From the NCBI RefSeq assembly GCF_000300515.1, contig NZ_AMSI01000004.1:186001-250000 (forward strand): a DNA stretch of 64,000 nucleotides, read 5' to 3'. The translations under genes and the position numbers were made by a program. Numbering within the stretch: position 1 is the stretch's first letter; every line of letters begins with the position of its first letter. Shown in pieces: positions 32,785-41,193 of this stretch. The DNA is from Nitratireductor indicus C115 (GTDB taxonomy: Bacteria; Pseudomonadota; Alphaproteobacteria; Rhizobiales; Rhizobiaceae). The notes under the pieces were generated by a model, which worked only from the letters and a program-made list of their open reading frames with translations, was not told the origin of the DNA and did no database searches.

Positions 32785-33600
32785 CTACCAGTTCATGGTT
32801 CTGGACAGCTTTTCGGCGGCAAGCCGCAGTTCGGGGAGGAAATTTTGCTCCAGGTCCTCCACGGAATGACGGGCCGTGGAGGTCGAATTGTTGAGGGCAG
32901 CCACCACGCGTCCGTTTTCGCCGATGATCGGAACCGCGATGGAACGAATGCCGATTTCCAGTTCCTCGTCGATTACGGAATAGCCGCGCTCGCGCACGCG
33001 CCCGATCTCGGCCACGAAGGCTTTGCGGTCGGTGATGGTGTGCGGCGTGAGAGGGCGGAGCGGGTACTTGTCGAGCCAGCGCTCGAGCTTGACGTCGGAC
33101 AGCCCGCCAAGAAGAACCCTGCCGATGGACGAGCAGAACGCCGGCAGCCTCGTGCCGTTGACGATGCGCGAGGAATAGATGCGCCGCACCTCCACCCGCT
33201 CGATATAGACGATCTCTTCCTCATCGAGGATGCCGACGGACGCCGATTCGTCGACACGCTGGGTGAGCTCCTGCAGGATGGCCGCGGAAGCGTCACCAAG
33301 CCCGAGAGGCGTCATGAAACCATTGGCCAGCCCCAGGATCTTGGGCGTCAGCCAGAAGTGCTTCCCGTCGGAATCGAGATAATGCAACTCCTTCAGCGTC
33401 AGCAGAAGGCGCCTGGCCGTTCCCCGCGTCAGGCCGGTCAGTTTGCCGGCATCGGTAAGCGTCAACCGACCGCGCTGACGCACCGAAACTGGGTCGGAAT
33501 AACATTCCAATATGCTCAGGCCGCGCGCCACGGCCTCGACGAAATCCGAGCTCTGCCGGATTGTCTCCTCGCCTTCCTCGTTGCCATCCGGGCCGGTCAT
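32785..33600 (-). CDS. IclR-family regulator, PcaR/PcaU-like
   Basis: 271 residues. Helix-turn-helix LTDAGKLTGLTRGTARRLLL (residues ~43-62). The effector domain has VYIERVEVRRIYSSRIVNGT, FCSSIGRVLLGGL and VIDEELEIGIRSIAVPI, matching the PcaR/PobR/PcaU group that responds to protocatechuate or beta-ketoadipate. Start ATG 33600 has GGAAGG 4 nt upstream. It is divergent from the PcaIJ-like operon and downstream-adjacent to the Liv operon. Both carry TGTTCG-N5-CGRACA sites, so it probably controls uptake and degradation together. Confidence 0.92.
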   Translation of the reverse strand: MTGPDGNEEGEETIRQSSDFVEAVARGLSILECYSDPVSVRQRGRLTLTDAGKLTGLTRGTARRLLLTLKELHYLDSDGKHFWLTPKILGLANGFMTPLGLGDASAAILQELTQRVDESASVGILDEEEIVYIERVEVRRIYSSRIVNGTRLPAFCSSIGRVLLGGLSDVKLERWLDKYPLRPLTPHTITDRKAFVAEIGRVRERGYSVIDEELEIGIRSIAVPIIGENGRVVAALNNSTSTARHSVEDLEQNFLPELRLAAEKLSRTMNW

Positions 33601-33769
33601 CGCGCCTTCCACATCTTGAGCCCGGCGTGGTCGCAAGGCCATGCATTCTTCTTGTCCCGCTTCCCTGGGTGGGGAAAGCGCCAACCTATCGGGCAGGTTC
33701 CTCGCCAGCAAGTGCCACCCCAGCAGGTGCCCCAGCAAGTGCCACGGAGCACCGTCGTTATCAACCCGC

Positions 33770-33798
33770 TTGACAGCACCGTCTCATGCCTCATATTT
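33770..33798 (+). promoter_or_regulatory. Sigma70-like promoter of the PcaIJ-like operon
   Basis: -35 TTGACA at 33770-33775 and a CATATT/ATATTT -10 region at 33792-33798, spacing 16-17 bp. The operator at 33799-33823 begins just after the -10, the position of a repressor overlapping the transcription start. Confidence 0.55.
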
Positions 33799-33823
33799 TG
33801 GACAAATGTTCGCTGAACGGACA
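33799..33823. promoter_or_regulatory. TGTTCG-N5-CGGACA operator upstream of the PcaIJ-like operon
   Basis: TGTTCG (33807-33812), spacer CTGAA, CGGACA (33818-33823), preceded by GGACAAA as a third half-site. It aligns with the element at 32625-32648, including the outer half-site, in the same orientation relative to the regulated operon. Confidence 0.65.
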
Positions 33824-33878
33824 TTAACACTGAATTTGCAGCGATGAAAGGGCCGCGTCGGGCGGTCGGGAGCGATAT

Positions 33879-34559
33879 ATGATCGACAAGCTGGCGGCCT
33901 CGGTCGCCGAAGCCCTGACGGGCCTGGAGGACGGAGCGACATTGCTGCTAGGAGGGTTTGGCGCCGTCGGGCAGGCCACGCATCTGATCGAGGGCGTGAT
34001 CGAGACCGGCGCCCGCGACCTCACCGTCGTCGCCAACAATGCCGGCTATGGACAGGTCGGCCTTGCCCGCCTGCTGAAGGAAGGGCGTGTGCGCAAGCTC
34101 ATCTGCTCCTACCCGCGTATCGCCGGCTCGACCATTTTCGAGGAACTCTACAGCGCTGGAGGCCTGGAGCTCGAACTCGTGCCGCAGGGCACACTGGCCG
34201 AGCGCATGCGCGCCGCAGGCGCCGGTGTCCCGGCCTTCTTCACTCCCACGGGCGCAGACACGTCCCTTGCGCGCGGCCGTGAAATCCGCCGCTTCGGAAA
34301 CCGCGATTGCGTTCTTGAGGAAGCGCTTTACGGCGACGTGGCCCTGATCGAGGCCTGGGAGGCCGACCGCTGGGGGAACCTGACATATCGGGCCGCCGGG
34401 CGGAACTTCAACCCGGTCTGCGCCATGGCCGCACGCCTGACCATCGCCCAGACCCAGCACCTGCGCAGGGACGAACCGCTCGACCCCGAAACGATCGTCA
34501 CGCCAGGCATCTTCGTCGACCGCGTCGTGCACCTCGCCTATGGCGACCCGATCACCTGA
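33879..34559 (+). CDS. 3-oxoacid CoA-transferase subunit A, PcaI-like
   Basis: 226 residues, type I CoA transferase alpha subunit. LLGGFGAVGQATHLIEGVIE and VVANNAGYGQVGLARLLKEG near the N-terminus and FFTPTGADTSLARG near residue 125 match 3-oxoadipate CoA-transferase A (PcaI) closely. With subunit B it moves CoA from succinyl-CoA to 3-oxoadipate or a related 3-oxoacid. First gene of an operon on the plus strand, 56 bp behind the operator at 33799-33823. Confidence 0.92.
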   Translation: MIDKLAASVAEALTGLEDGATLLLGGFGAVGQATHLIEGVIETGARDLTVVANNAGYGQVGLARLLKEGRVRKLICSYPRIAGSTIFEELYSAGGLELELVPQGTLAERMRAAGAGVPAFFTPTGADTSLARGREIRRFGNRDCVLEEALYGDVALIEAWEADRWGNLTYRAAGRNFNPVCAMAARLTIAQTQHLRRDEPLDPETIVTPGIFVDRVVHLAYGDPIT

Positions 34560-34568
34560 GGACAAGCA

Positions 34569-35237
34569 ATGGCCACCGCAACAACCGAATGGGTTCCGCT
34601 CAGCCGGCACCAGATCGCCGCGCGCATCGCGCAGGACATTCCCGAGGGCTGGTATGTAAATCTCGGAATCGGGGTCCCGACCCTCGTCGCTGATAACGTG
34701 CCCAAGGAAAGGGAGGTCGTTTTCCACTCCGAAAACGGCATTCTCGGCATCGGGCCGGCCCCGGAAAAGGCGGATCTCGATCCCTGGCTCATCAATGCGG
34801 GAAAGGAATATGTGACGCTTCTTCCGGGTGGCTCCTTTTTTCATCACGCCGACAGTTTCGCGATGATCCGCGGGCGTCATCTCGACCTGTGCGTGCTCGG
34901 CGCCTACGAGGTTTCGTCGCGCGGCGACCTGGCCAACTGGGCGCGCTCCGACGATGACACGGCCCCCGCCGTCGGCGGGGCAATGGATCTCGCCGTCGGT
35001 GCGCAGCGTGTCTGGGTGGCGATGCAACATGTCACCAAATCTGGCGAGCCACGCATCGTGGAAACCTGCCGCTATCCCCTTACCGCCCGCGCCTCCGTTA
35101 CCCGCATCTACACCGATCTTGCGGTTCTCGACGTGACACCCGATGGACTGCAGGTGCGCGAAATGGTGGCGGGACTTTCACTGGAAGCGCTACAGGAAAA
35201 GACTGCCGCACCATTGCGATTGGCGGCGGACCGCTGA
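34569..35237 (+). CDS. 3-oxoacid CoA-transferase subunit B, PcaJ-like
   Basis: 222 residues. The catalytic Glu that forms the glutamyl-CoA thioester is in FHSENGILGIGPAP (near residue 58). LLPGGSFFHHADSFAMIRG and VGGAMDLAVGAQRVWV are PcaJ hallmarks. It starts 9 bp after subunit A. Assignment to 3-oxoadipate is likely from the sequence pattern and PcaR-like regulator, but closely related 3-oxoacids cannot be excluded. Confidence 0.92.
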   Translation: MATATTEWVPLSRHQIAARIAQDIPEGWYVNLGIGVPTLVADNVPKEREVVFHSENGILGIGPAPEKADLDPWLINAGKEYVTLLPGGSFFHHADSFAMIRGRHLDLCVLGAYEVSSRGDLANWARSDDDTAPAVGGAMDLAVGAQRVWVAMQHVTKSGEPRIVETCRYPLTARASVTRIYTDLAVLDVTPDGLQVREMVAGLSLEALQEKTAAPLRLAADR

Positions 35238-35267
35238 ACCACGCAAATCGCGGCAAGGGAGGACACC

Positions 35268-35771
35268 ATGAGTGATTTTGAACAGCGCCTGCGCAGGATC
35301 GAGGACCGGCAGGCCATTGCCGAACTGCGCGCGCACTATTGCCATGTTCTCGATGACAGGAACTGGGAGCAGCTTGCGCAGCTCTTCACCGAGGATGGAG
35401 AATTCCAGGGGCTGGCCCATGTCATCGGCCGCGACGCGATCCTGCGCTTCTTCCGCGACACCGTGAGCGGAATAGCCGAAGGCTTCTGGCATTTCTGCAC
35501 CAACGCTACTGTTTCTCTCGATGGAGACCGCGCCACGGGCCGTATCTCCATGCAATATCTGTCGGTGAAGAAGGGCGTGTCCTATGTCTCCGCGGGCCAC
35601 TATGACGACGAGCTGACCCGTGAGGGGGGCATCTGGCGCTTTCGCAAACGCAAGATCACCTTCTACTATTTCGCGCCCTTGTCCGAGGGTTTTACCGGTC
35701 GTCCGACATACATCACCCCGGAAGGAAAGCCTCTTGACCCGGCGCTGCTGGCGGCGGAGGTGACCCGATGA
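35268..35771 (+). CDS. NTF2-like (SnoaL-type) protein, possible isomerase or dehydratase
   Basis: 167 residues with the alpha+beta cone fold pattern of the SnoaL/ketosteroid-isomerase superfamily: ERQAIAELRAHYCHVLDDRNW-like opening helices (DRQAIAELRAHYCHVLDDRN), then LAQLFTEDGEFQG and a C-terminal strand pair GIWRFRKRKITFYYF. Asp and His residues in HYCHVLDD could act as acid/base groups. It overlaps the MBL-hydrolase start by 4 bp. In this operon it could take the place of a muconolactone isomerase, but that is inference from position only. Confidence 0.85.
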   Translation: MSDFEQRLRRIEDRQAIAELRAHYCHVLDDRNWEQLAQLFTEDGEFQGLAHVIGRDAILRFFRDTVSGIAEGFWHFCTNATVSLDGDRATGRISMQYLSVKKGVSYVSAGHYDDELTREGGIWRFRKRKITFYYFAPLSEGFTGRPTYITPEGKPLDPALLAAEVTR

Positions 35772-36682
35772 TCCTCAGCCGCACGATAGGCGATGCCCGC
35801 ATCACCAGCGTGATCGAATATGCCGCGCCGACGCACGATCCCGCCTTTCTGTTCCCGGACCTGCCGCAACATGAACTGGATGCGCTCGCAGACGCGTTGA
35901 CGCCTCATCATTACGTGCCTGCAATGAACCGGCTCATCATATCGATCCGCCTTTGGGTCCTGCAGATCGATGACAAGGTGATCGTGGTCGACACCGGCGT
36001 CGGCAATGCGAAACCACGAGCCGCCGCGCGCATGGACCGCCTCAACAACCGCGTCCCGGAATGGCTGGAAGCCGCCGGGGCCGGGTTCGATCGGGTGACC
36101 CATGTACTGCAGACGCATCTGCATATGGACCATACCGGCTGGAACACGGTGCCCGGCAAGGATGGCAACTGGCTTCCAGCCTTCCCCAATGCGCGCTACC
36201 TGATGCCCGCGCGCGACTTCGCGCATTATGAAAACGCGCTGCGCCAGGGCCCGGACGCGGTGATGGACAGCAGTTGGACCGACAGCGTCCTGCCGATCGC
36301 GGATGCGGGACTGCTCGATCTCGTTACCGAAACGACGGGCCCCGCCGCCGGCTGCCTGGACGTCGTGCCCTTGCCCGGCCACACGCCGGGCATGGTGGGC
36401 TATCGCCTTGAAACCGGCGGCGAGGAAATCCTCTTTTGCGGCGACGTCTTTCATTCTCCGCTGCAAATCCTCCGGCCGGAGATCAACACGGCCTATTGCG
36501 CCCTGCCCGACATTGCCCGCCAGACGCGTGCCCGCGTACTCGATGAAGCGGCAGAGCGCGGAACGCTGCTGTGCCCGATGCATTTCGGCGCGCCGCATTG
36601 CGGATACATCCGCCGCGAAGGCCAGTCATATCGCTTCGAAGGGTCCGAATGGCCCGCACTGACCCTTCCGCCAATCCGTTGA
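35768..36682 (+). CDS. MBL-fold metallo-hydrolase (lactonase-like)
   Basis: 304 residues. The zinc-binding motif is TLHMDH-type: HLHMDHTGWN near residue 118, with further ligands His in LPGHTPGMVGY, Asp in FCGDVFHSP and His in CPMHFGAPH. This full set is found in AiiA-like lactonases and related hydrolases. It overlaps the upstream NTF2-like gene by 4 bp and the following region of the acyl-CoA dehydrogenase is adjacent. A lactone or enol-lactone substrate fits the ligands and the pathway context; the specific substrate is unknown. Confidence 0.9.
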   Translation: MILSRTIGDARITSVIEYAAPTHDPAFLFPDLPQHELDALADALTPHHYVPAMNRLIISIRLWVLQIDDKVIVVDTGVGNAKPRAAARMDRLNNRVPEWLEAAGAGFDRVTHVLQTHLHMDHTGWNTVPGKDGNWLPAFPNARYLMPARDFAHYENALRQGPDAVMDSSWTDSVLPIADAGLLDLVTETTGPAAGCLDVVPLPGHTPGMVGYRLETGGEEILFCGDVFHSPLQILRPEINTAYCALPDIARQTRARVLDEAAERGTLLCPMHFGAPHCGYIRREGQSYRFEGSEWPALTLPPIR

Positions 36683-36693
36683 TGGAGCACTCG

Positions 36694-37863
36694 ATGCCCG
36701 ATTTCATGAACGACGCGATCGACCATGGCGAAATCCGCGATGCGGTGCGCAAACTCTGCAGCCGTTTCGACGGGGAATATTGGCGCGCGCTCGACAGGGA
36801 AATGGCCTATCCCACCGAATTCGTCGCCGAACTGACGCACTCCGGCTTTCTGGGCGTGCTGATCCCCGAGGAATATGGCGGCTCGGGCCTCGGCCTTTCG
36901 GCAGCAGCGGCGATCATGGAGGAAATCCAGCGCTCCGGCTGCAATGGCGGAGCCTGCCACGCCCAGATGTATGTCATGGGCACCATCCTGCGCCATGGTT
37001 CGGAAGAACAGAAAAGTCACTGGCTGCCGCAGGTCGCCGAAGGCAAGATCCGTCTTCAGGCCTTCGGGGTCACCGAACCGACGTCCGGCACCGACACGGC
37101 GGCGCTGCGCACGGTCGCGCGCCGCGATGGCGACCATTGGGTGATCGACGGCCAGAAAATCTGGACGAGCCGCGCGGAACATTCGGACCTGATGGTTCTG
37201 CTTGCGCGAACCACGCCTATAGAACAATGCGCCAAGCGTACGGACGGGCTGTCGGTCTTTCTGGTCGACATGCGGGCAGCACTGGGCAACGGGCTCAGCA
37301 TCCGCCCCATCCGCACCATGATGAACCATGCCACCACCGAGGTCTTCTTCGACAAGCTGCGGGTTCCGGCGGGCAATCTGGTCGGCGAGGAAGGAAAAGG
37401 CTTCCGCTACATCCTTTCCGGCATGAACGCCGAGCGCATTCTCATCGCTTCGGAATGCGTCGGCGATGCGAAATGGCTCATCGAGAAGGCGCGCAACTAT
37501 GCCTGCGAGCGAACGGTTTTCGGCCGCGCCATCGGCGCCAACCAGGGCATCCAGTTTCCCATCGCCCGCGCCTACGCGAACATGCGGGCGGCCGAACTGA
37601 TGGTGCGGGAAGCGCTGCGCCGCTACGAGGCCGGTGAGAACCCCGGCGCGGAGGCCAACATGGCAAAGATGCTCGCCGCCGACGCCTCCAACGAGGCGGC
37701 CAATGTCTGCATCCAGACCCATGGTGGTTTTGGCTTCGCGGAGGAATACGACGTCGAGCGCAAATTCCGCGAAACCCGGCTCTACCAGGTCGCCCCGATC
37801 TCCACGAACCTCATCCTTTCCTTTCTCGCGGAGCATGTACTTGCCATGCCCCGCTCCTATTGA
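36694..37863 (+). CDS. Acyl-CoA dehydrogenase
   Basis: 389 residues of the FAD-dependent acyl-CoA dehydrogenase fold: N-terminal helices, the FAD-binding FGVTEPTSGTDTAALRT strand segment near residue 125, and the C-terminal AERILIASECVGDAKWLIEK helices. The NVCIQTHGGFGFAEEYDVER end segment carries Glu-rich residues near the usual catalytic position. It introduces an alpha,beta double bond into an acyl-CoA and passes electrons to ETF. Start ATG 36694 follows GGAG at a 7-nt spacing; ATG 36682, overlapping the previous stop, is the alternative. Confidence 0.93.
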   Translation: MPDFMNDAIDHGEIRDAVRKLCSRFDGEYWRALDREMAYPTEFVAELTHSGFLGVLIPEEYGGSGLGLSAAAAIMEEIQRSGCNGGACHAQMYVMGTILRHGSEEQKSHWLPQVAEGKIRLQAFGVTEPTSGTDTAALRTVARRDGDHWVIDGQKIWTSRAEHSDLMVLLARTTPIEQCAKRTDGLSVFLVDMRAALGNGLSIRPIRTMMNHATTEVFFDKLRVPAGNLVGEEGKGFRYILSGMNAERILIASECVGDAKWLIEKARNYACERTVFGRAIGANQGIQFPIARAYANMRAAELMVREALRRYEAGENPGAEANMAKMLAADASNEAANVCIQTHGGFGFAEEYDVERKFRETRLYQVAPISTNLILSFLAEHVLAMPRSY

Positions 37864-37877
37864 AGGGAACCGCTGCC

Positions 37878-39077
37878 ATGAAACGTGCAGCCATCGTCGC
37901 TCCATTGCGCAGTCCCGTCGGTGCTTTCGGCGGCGCACTGCGGCCTGTTGCAGCCGAGGTTCTGGGCGCCACGGTCGCCAGGGCGGTTGTCGCAAAGGCT
38001 GGTCTCGATCCTGAGCGCATAGACGATGTCGTCTTTGCCCAGTCCTATGCCAATTCGGAAGCGCCCTGCATCGGACGCTGGATCGCGCTGGAAGCCGATT
38101 TCCCGATTGAAGTGCCGGGCATGCAGCTCGATCGTCGCTGCGGCGGCGGTCTCCAGGCGCTCGTCACCGCCGCCATGATGGTGCAGACCGGCGCCGCCGA
38201 CGTGGTGCTGGCCGGCGGCGTGGAATCGATGAGCAATATCGAGTTCTACACGACCCAGATGCGCTGGGGCGCCCGCGCGGGCAACACCCAGCTCTATGAC
38301 CGGCTGGACCGTGGACGCGAGCGCTCGCAGCCCGAAAGACGCTTCGGACGCATCTCCGGGATGATCGAGACGGCCGAAACACTTGCCCGCGAGAACAACA
38401 TCAGCCGCGGGGACGCCGATGCTTACGCCGCCCGCAGTCAGCAGCGAGCGGCGACAGCCTGGGCAAACGGCCTGTTCGCCGACGAGGTGGTCCCCATCAG
38501 CGTGCCGCAACGAAGAGGCGAGCCTGTGCTGGTCGAGCGGGACGAGGGCGTACGCCCCGAAACGACGACGGAAACGCTTGCCCGTCTGCGCAGCGTGGTT
38601 CCCGGCGGCACCGTGACCGCAGGCAATGCCGCCCAGCAGAACGATGCCGCCGCCGCCTGCCTGGTAGTGGCCGAAGACAGGCTGGAAGAGCTCGGGCTCA
38701 CACCGATGGCCTATCTGCGCGGCTGGGCCGTAGCAGGCTGTGACCCGGCGCGCATGGGGCTCGGCCCGGTGCCGGCCGTCGCCAGGCTTTTCGCCCGCAC
38801 GGGACTTGGCTTCGACGACATGGACCTGGTGGAACTGAACGAAGCCTTTGCGGCTCAGGTCCTGTCCGTTCTGAAGGGCTGGAACTGGAACGATCCCGAC
38901 CGTCTCAATCCCAACGGTTCGGGCATTTCGCTGGGGCATCCGGTTGGTGCGACCGGCGTCAGGATCGCTGTGAGCCTCCTCCACGAACTGCAGCGCCGGC
39001 AAGGGCGCTACGGGCTCGAAACCATGTGCATCGGCGGCGGACAGGGCATGGCGGCCATCTTCGAAAGGGCCACATGA
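37878..39077 (+). CDS. Thiolase (acetyl-CoA C-acyltransferase, PcaF/FadA-like)
   Basis: 399 residues. The nucleophilic Cys is in [12 protein letters not shown] (near residue 88); [21 protein letters not shown] and CIGGGQGMA with the second Cys complete the active site. It cleaves a 3-oxoacyl-CoA, for example 3-oxoadipyl-CoA, to acetyl-CoA and a shortened acyl-CoA. Start ATG 37878 ([13 protein letters not shown]) follows GAAGGGAA. It lies 14 bp after the acyl-CoA dehydrogenase stop in the operon begun by PcaIJ-like genes. Confidence 0.93.
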   Translation: MKRAAIVAPLRSPVGAFGGALRPVAAEVLGATVARAVVAKAGLDPERIDDVVFAQSYANSEAPCIGRWIALEADFPIEVPGMQLDRRCGGGLQALVTAAMMVQTGAADVVLAGGVESMSNIEFYTTQMRWGARAGNTQLYDRLDRGRERSQPERRFGRISGMIETAETLARENNISRGDADAYAARSQQRAATAWANGLFADEVVPISVPQRRGEPVLVERDEGVRPETTTETLARLRSVVPGGTVTAGNAAQQNDAAAACLVVAEDRLEELGLTPMAYLRGWAVAGCDPARMGLGPVPAVARLFARTGLGFDDMDLVELNEAFAAQVLSVLKGWNWNDPDRLNPNGSGISLGHPVGATGVRIAVSLLHELQRRQGRYGLETMCIGGGQGMAAIFERAT

Positions 39078-39078
39078 G

Positions 39079-40326
39079 ATGAAACGCGCCGGCAGGGAAA
39101 TTCCCCTCGACCAGCTTCGCATGGCAGATTTCGTGCGCCGTGGCGATATGGTCGTCTGGCCGCAGGCCGGTGCGGAGCCATTGGCTCTTACCGGGATTCT
39201 CATGCGCGAACGGGCAGAAATCGGCGGCTTTCGCGCTGGAATCGGCCTCAGCCTGTCGGAAACCCCCGCACCCGCCCACGCGGATTTCGTGGAATTCGTC
39301 TCCTATTGTGGAAGCGGCACGAACACCACGCTGGCCCGCGCCGGCCTGCTGGAAATCCTGCCTGTCCCCTACAGCCGTTTTGCGGAAGCGCTTTGCCCGG
39401 TCGACGTGCTTCTGCTGCATATCGCCCCCTGCGATGCAGACGGACATTACACACTCGGGCTCGCCGAGGAATATATCGCCCCGCTCATCGCATCTGCGCG
39501 CACAATCATCGCACAGGTCAATGACCGGCTACCCCGCATGGCCGGCGGACAGGTGCTTTCGCGGGAAGACATCGATATCCTCGTCGCCTCCTCGCATGCG
39601 CCGCTCTGCCTTCCCCCGGCGCGCGCCGGAACCGTGGAAACCCGCATTGCCGGACATGTCGCGGCGTTGGTTGAGGATCGCTCGGTGCTACAGGCTGGAC
39701 TCGGCAAACTGCCTGAAACGATCCTCGCCGCCCTTGCCGACCGCCGCGATCTCGGCGTTCATTCGGGCGCGCTCGGCGACTGGCTCATGACGCTTACGCA
39801 GGCAGGCGCTCTGACCAATGCAGCGAAGGTCCGCGACACCGGCGTCAGCATCGGCGGGCTTTTGATGGGAGGTGAGGCTCTCTACCGCTTCGCGCATGAG
39901 AACAAGGCCATTCGTCTTGCTCCAACGAGCTACACCCACGACCCGCAAATTCTGGCTGCTCACGACCGCTTTGTCGCCGTGAACTCGGCCCTGGAAGTGG
40001 ACCTCACGGGGCAGATCAATGCCGAGACCGCCGGCGGCATCTATGTCGGTGCAGTCGGCGGGGCGAGCGAATTTCTGAGCGGCGCTCATCGCTCGCGCGG
40101 CGGCTTGCCCATCGTCGCACTGCCCGCAACTGTCGCGAAGACGGGAGCACCCCGCATCGTCGGCACTCTGTCCGGTCCGGTCAGCACACCGCGCAGCGAA
40201 GCCGGCATCATTGTAACCGAACATGGTGTGGCCGATCTTAGAGGCCGCTCCCTGAAGGAGCGTCGCAGGCTGATGCTGGATATCGCCGCCCCCGAACATC
40301 GCGCTGCGCTCGACCGCGCGGCCTGA
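39079..40326 (+). CDS. Acetyl-CoA hydrolase/transferase family protein (4-hydroxybutyrate CoA-transferase-like)
   Basis: 415 residues, class I CoA transferase of the Cat1/AbfT group. The GVADLRGRSLKERRRLMLDI C-terminal signature is present, preceded by IVALPATVAKTGAPRIVGTL. The catalytic Glu is probably within the VNSALEVDLTGQINAET segment near residue 310. It begins 1 bp after the thiolase stop. This is a second, unrelated CoA transferase in the operon and suggests that a product such as acetyl-CoA donates CoA to a further acid, or that two acids are activated. Confidence 0.88.
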   Translation: MKRAGREIPLDQLRMADFVRRGDMVVWPQAGAEPLALTGILMRERAEIGGFRAGIGLSLSETPAPAHADFVEFVSYCGSGTNTTLARAGLLEILPVPYSRFAEALCPVDVLLLHIAPCDADGHYTLGLAEEYIAPLIASARTIIAQVNDRLPRMAGGQVLSREDIDILVASSHAPLCLPPARAGTVETRIAGHVAALVEDRSVLQAGLGKLPETILAALADRRDLGVHSGALGDWLMTLTQAGALTNAAKVRDTGVSIGGLLMGGEALYRFAHENKAIRLAPTSYTHDPQILAAHDRFVAVNSALEVDLTGQINAETAGGIYVGAVGGASEFLSGAHRSRGGLPIVALPATVAKTGAPRIVGTLSGPVSTPRSEAGIIVTEHGVADLRGRSLKERRRLMLDIAAPEHRAALDRAA

Positions 40327-40385
40327 AACTTTCTGCAGTCAGGTGAAGTCGCCTGACATCCGCATAGAAGAGAGGTCGCCTGACC

Positions 40386-41174
40386 ATGAATTTCGAAACG
40401 ATCCTCGTCGAAAACCCCGAGCAGCATGTGGTGCTCGTCACCTTGAACCGACCTGAGGCACGCAACGCATTCAACACGCGCATGGCGGAAGAGCTCGTGG
40501 CGCTTTTCGAAGGCTTCCGGCTCGACCCCGTGGAGCCGCGCTGCATCGTTCTGACAGGGGCCGGCGACCGCGCCTTCTGCGCGGGCGGAGACCTCAAGGA
40601 ACGCCGTGGCATGAGCGACGATCAGTGGCGCCGGCAGCATCTCGTGTTCGAACGCATGGCGCGGGCGGTGATCTTCTGTCCCGTCCCCGTCATCGCCGCC
40701 GTCAATGGCGCTGCCTTCGGCGGTGGCTGCGAACTCGCGGGCGCCTGCGATTTCATCTACGCCTCGCAGACGGCACGTTTCGCCCTGACCGAAGTCACGC
40801 TCGGCATCATCCCCGGCGCCGGCGGCACGCAGACGCTGCCGAGGGCCGTGGGAACGCGCCGCGCCAAGGAGGTCATTTTCACCGGTGAACCCTTCGATGC
40901 TCAGGCAGCACTCGAATGGGGCTTTGCCAATCGGGTCTGCGCGCCAGACACTCTGTTGCCCGAGGCTATCGCGACGGCAACGCGGATCGCCGCCAACGCG
41001 CCGATTTCCATCCGGCAGGCAAAGCAGGCCATAGCGCGGGGCTGCGAAATGAGCCTCGCCGACGGGCTGGCCTTCGAGATCGAGGCCTATAACCGCACGG
41101 TTCCTTCCGCCGACAGGCAGGAGGGCATCGAAGCCTTCAACGAAAAGCGCAAACCCCGCTTCAAAGGGGTCTGA
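40386..41174 (+). CDS. Enoyl-CoA hydratase
   Basis: 262 residues with both catalytic glutamates of true hydratases: Glu in GGGCELAGACD (position of rat Glu144) and Glu in ALTEVTLGIIPGAGG, exactly 20 residues later. The oxyanion loop is RAFCAGGDLKER. It would hydrate the enoyl-CoA made by the acyl-CoA dehydrogenase, feeding the HMG-CoA lyase or thiolase step. Start ATG 40386 has AGAGAGG upstream and a 59-bp gap to the previous gene. It differs from the crotonase at 2571-3332, which lacks Glu144. Confidence 0.93.
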   Translation: MNFETILVENPEQHVVLVTLNRPEARNAFNTRMAEELVALFEGFRLDPVEPRCIVLTGAGDRAFCAGGDLKERRGMSDDQWRRQHLVFERMARAVIFCPVPVIAAVNGAAFGGGCELAGACDFIYASQTARFALTEVTLGIIPGAGGTQTLPRAVGTRRAKEVIFTGEPFDAQAALEWGFANRVCAPDTLLPEAIATATRIAANAPISIRQAKQAIARGCEMSLADGLAFEIEAYNRTVPSADRQEGIEAFNEKRKPRFKGV

Positions 41175-41193
41175 TTCAGCCGGGAGAATTGAG

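Noticed and set aside
33492-33510. Near-copy of the 17-bp IclR palindrome (GGAATAACATTCC core)
   Set aside because: Sits about 100 bp inside the PcaR-like coding region, matches only 14 of 17 positions and is explained by codons for a conserved ECYSD stretch.
31417-33816. 799-codon open frame on the plus strand
   Set aside because: Antisense to the binding-protein and IclR genes, both with strong family motifs; the frame is a high-GC shadow.
36493-37995. 500-codon open frame on the minus strand
   Set aside because: Antisense to acyl-CoA dehydrogenase and neighbours, composition typical of a shadow frame.
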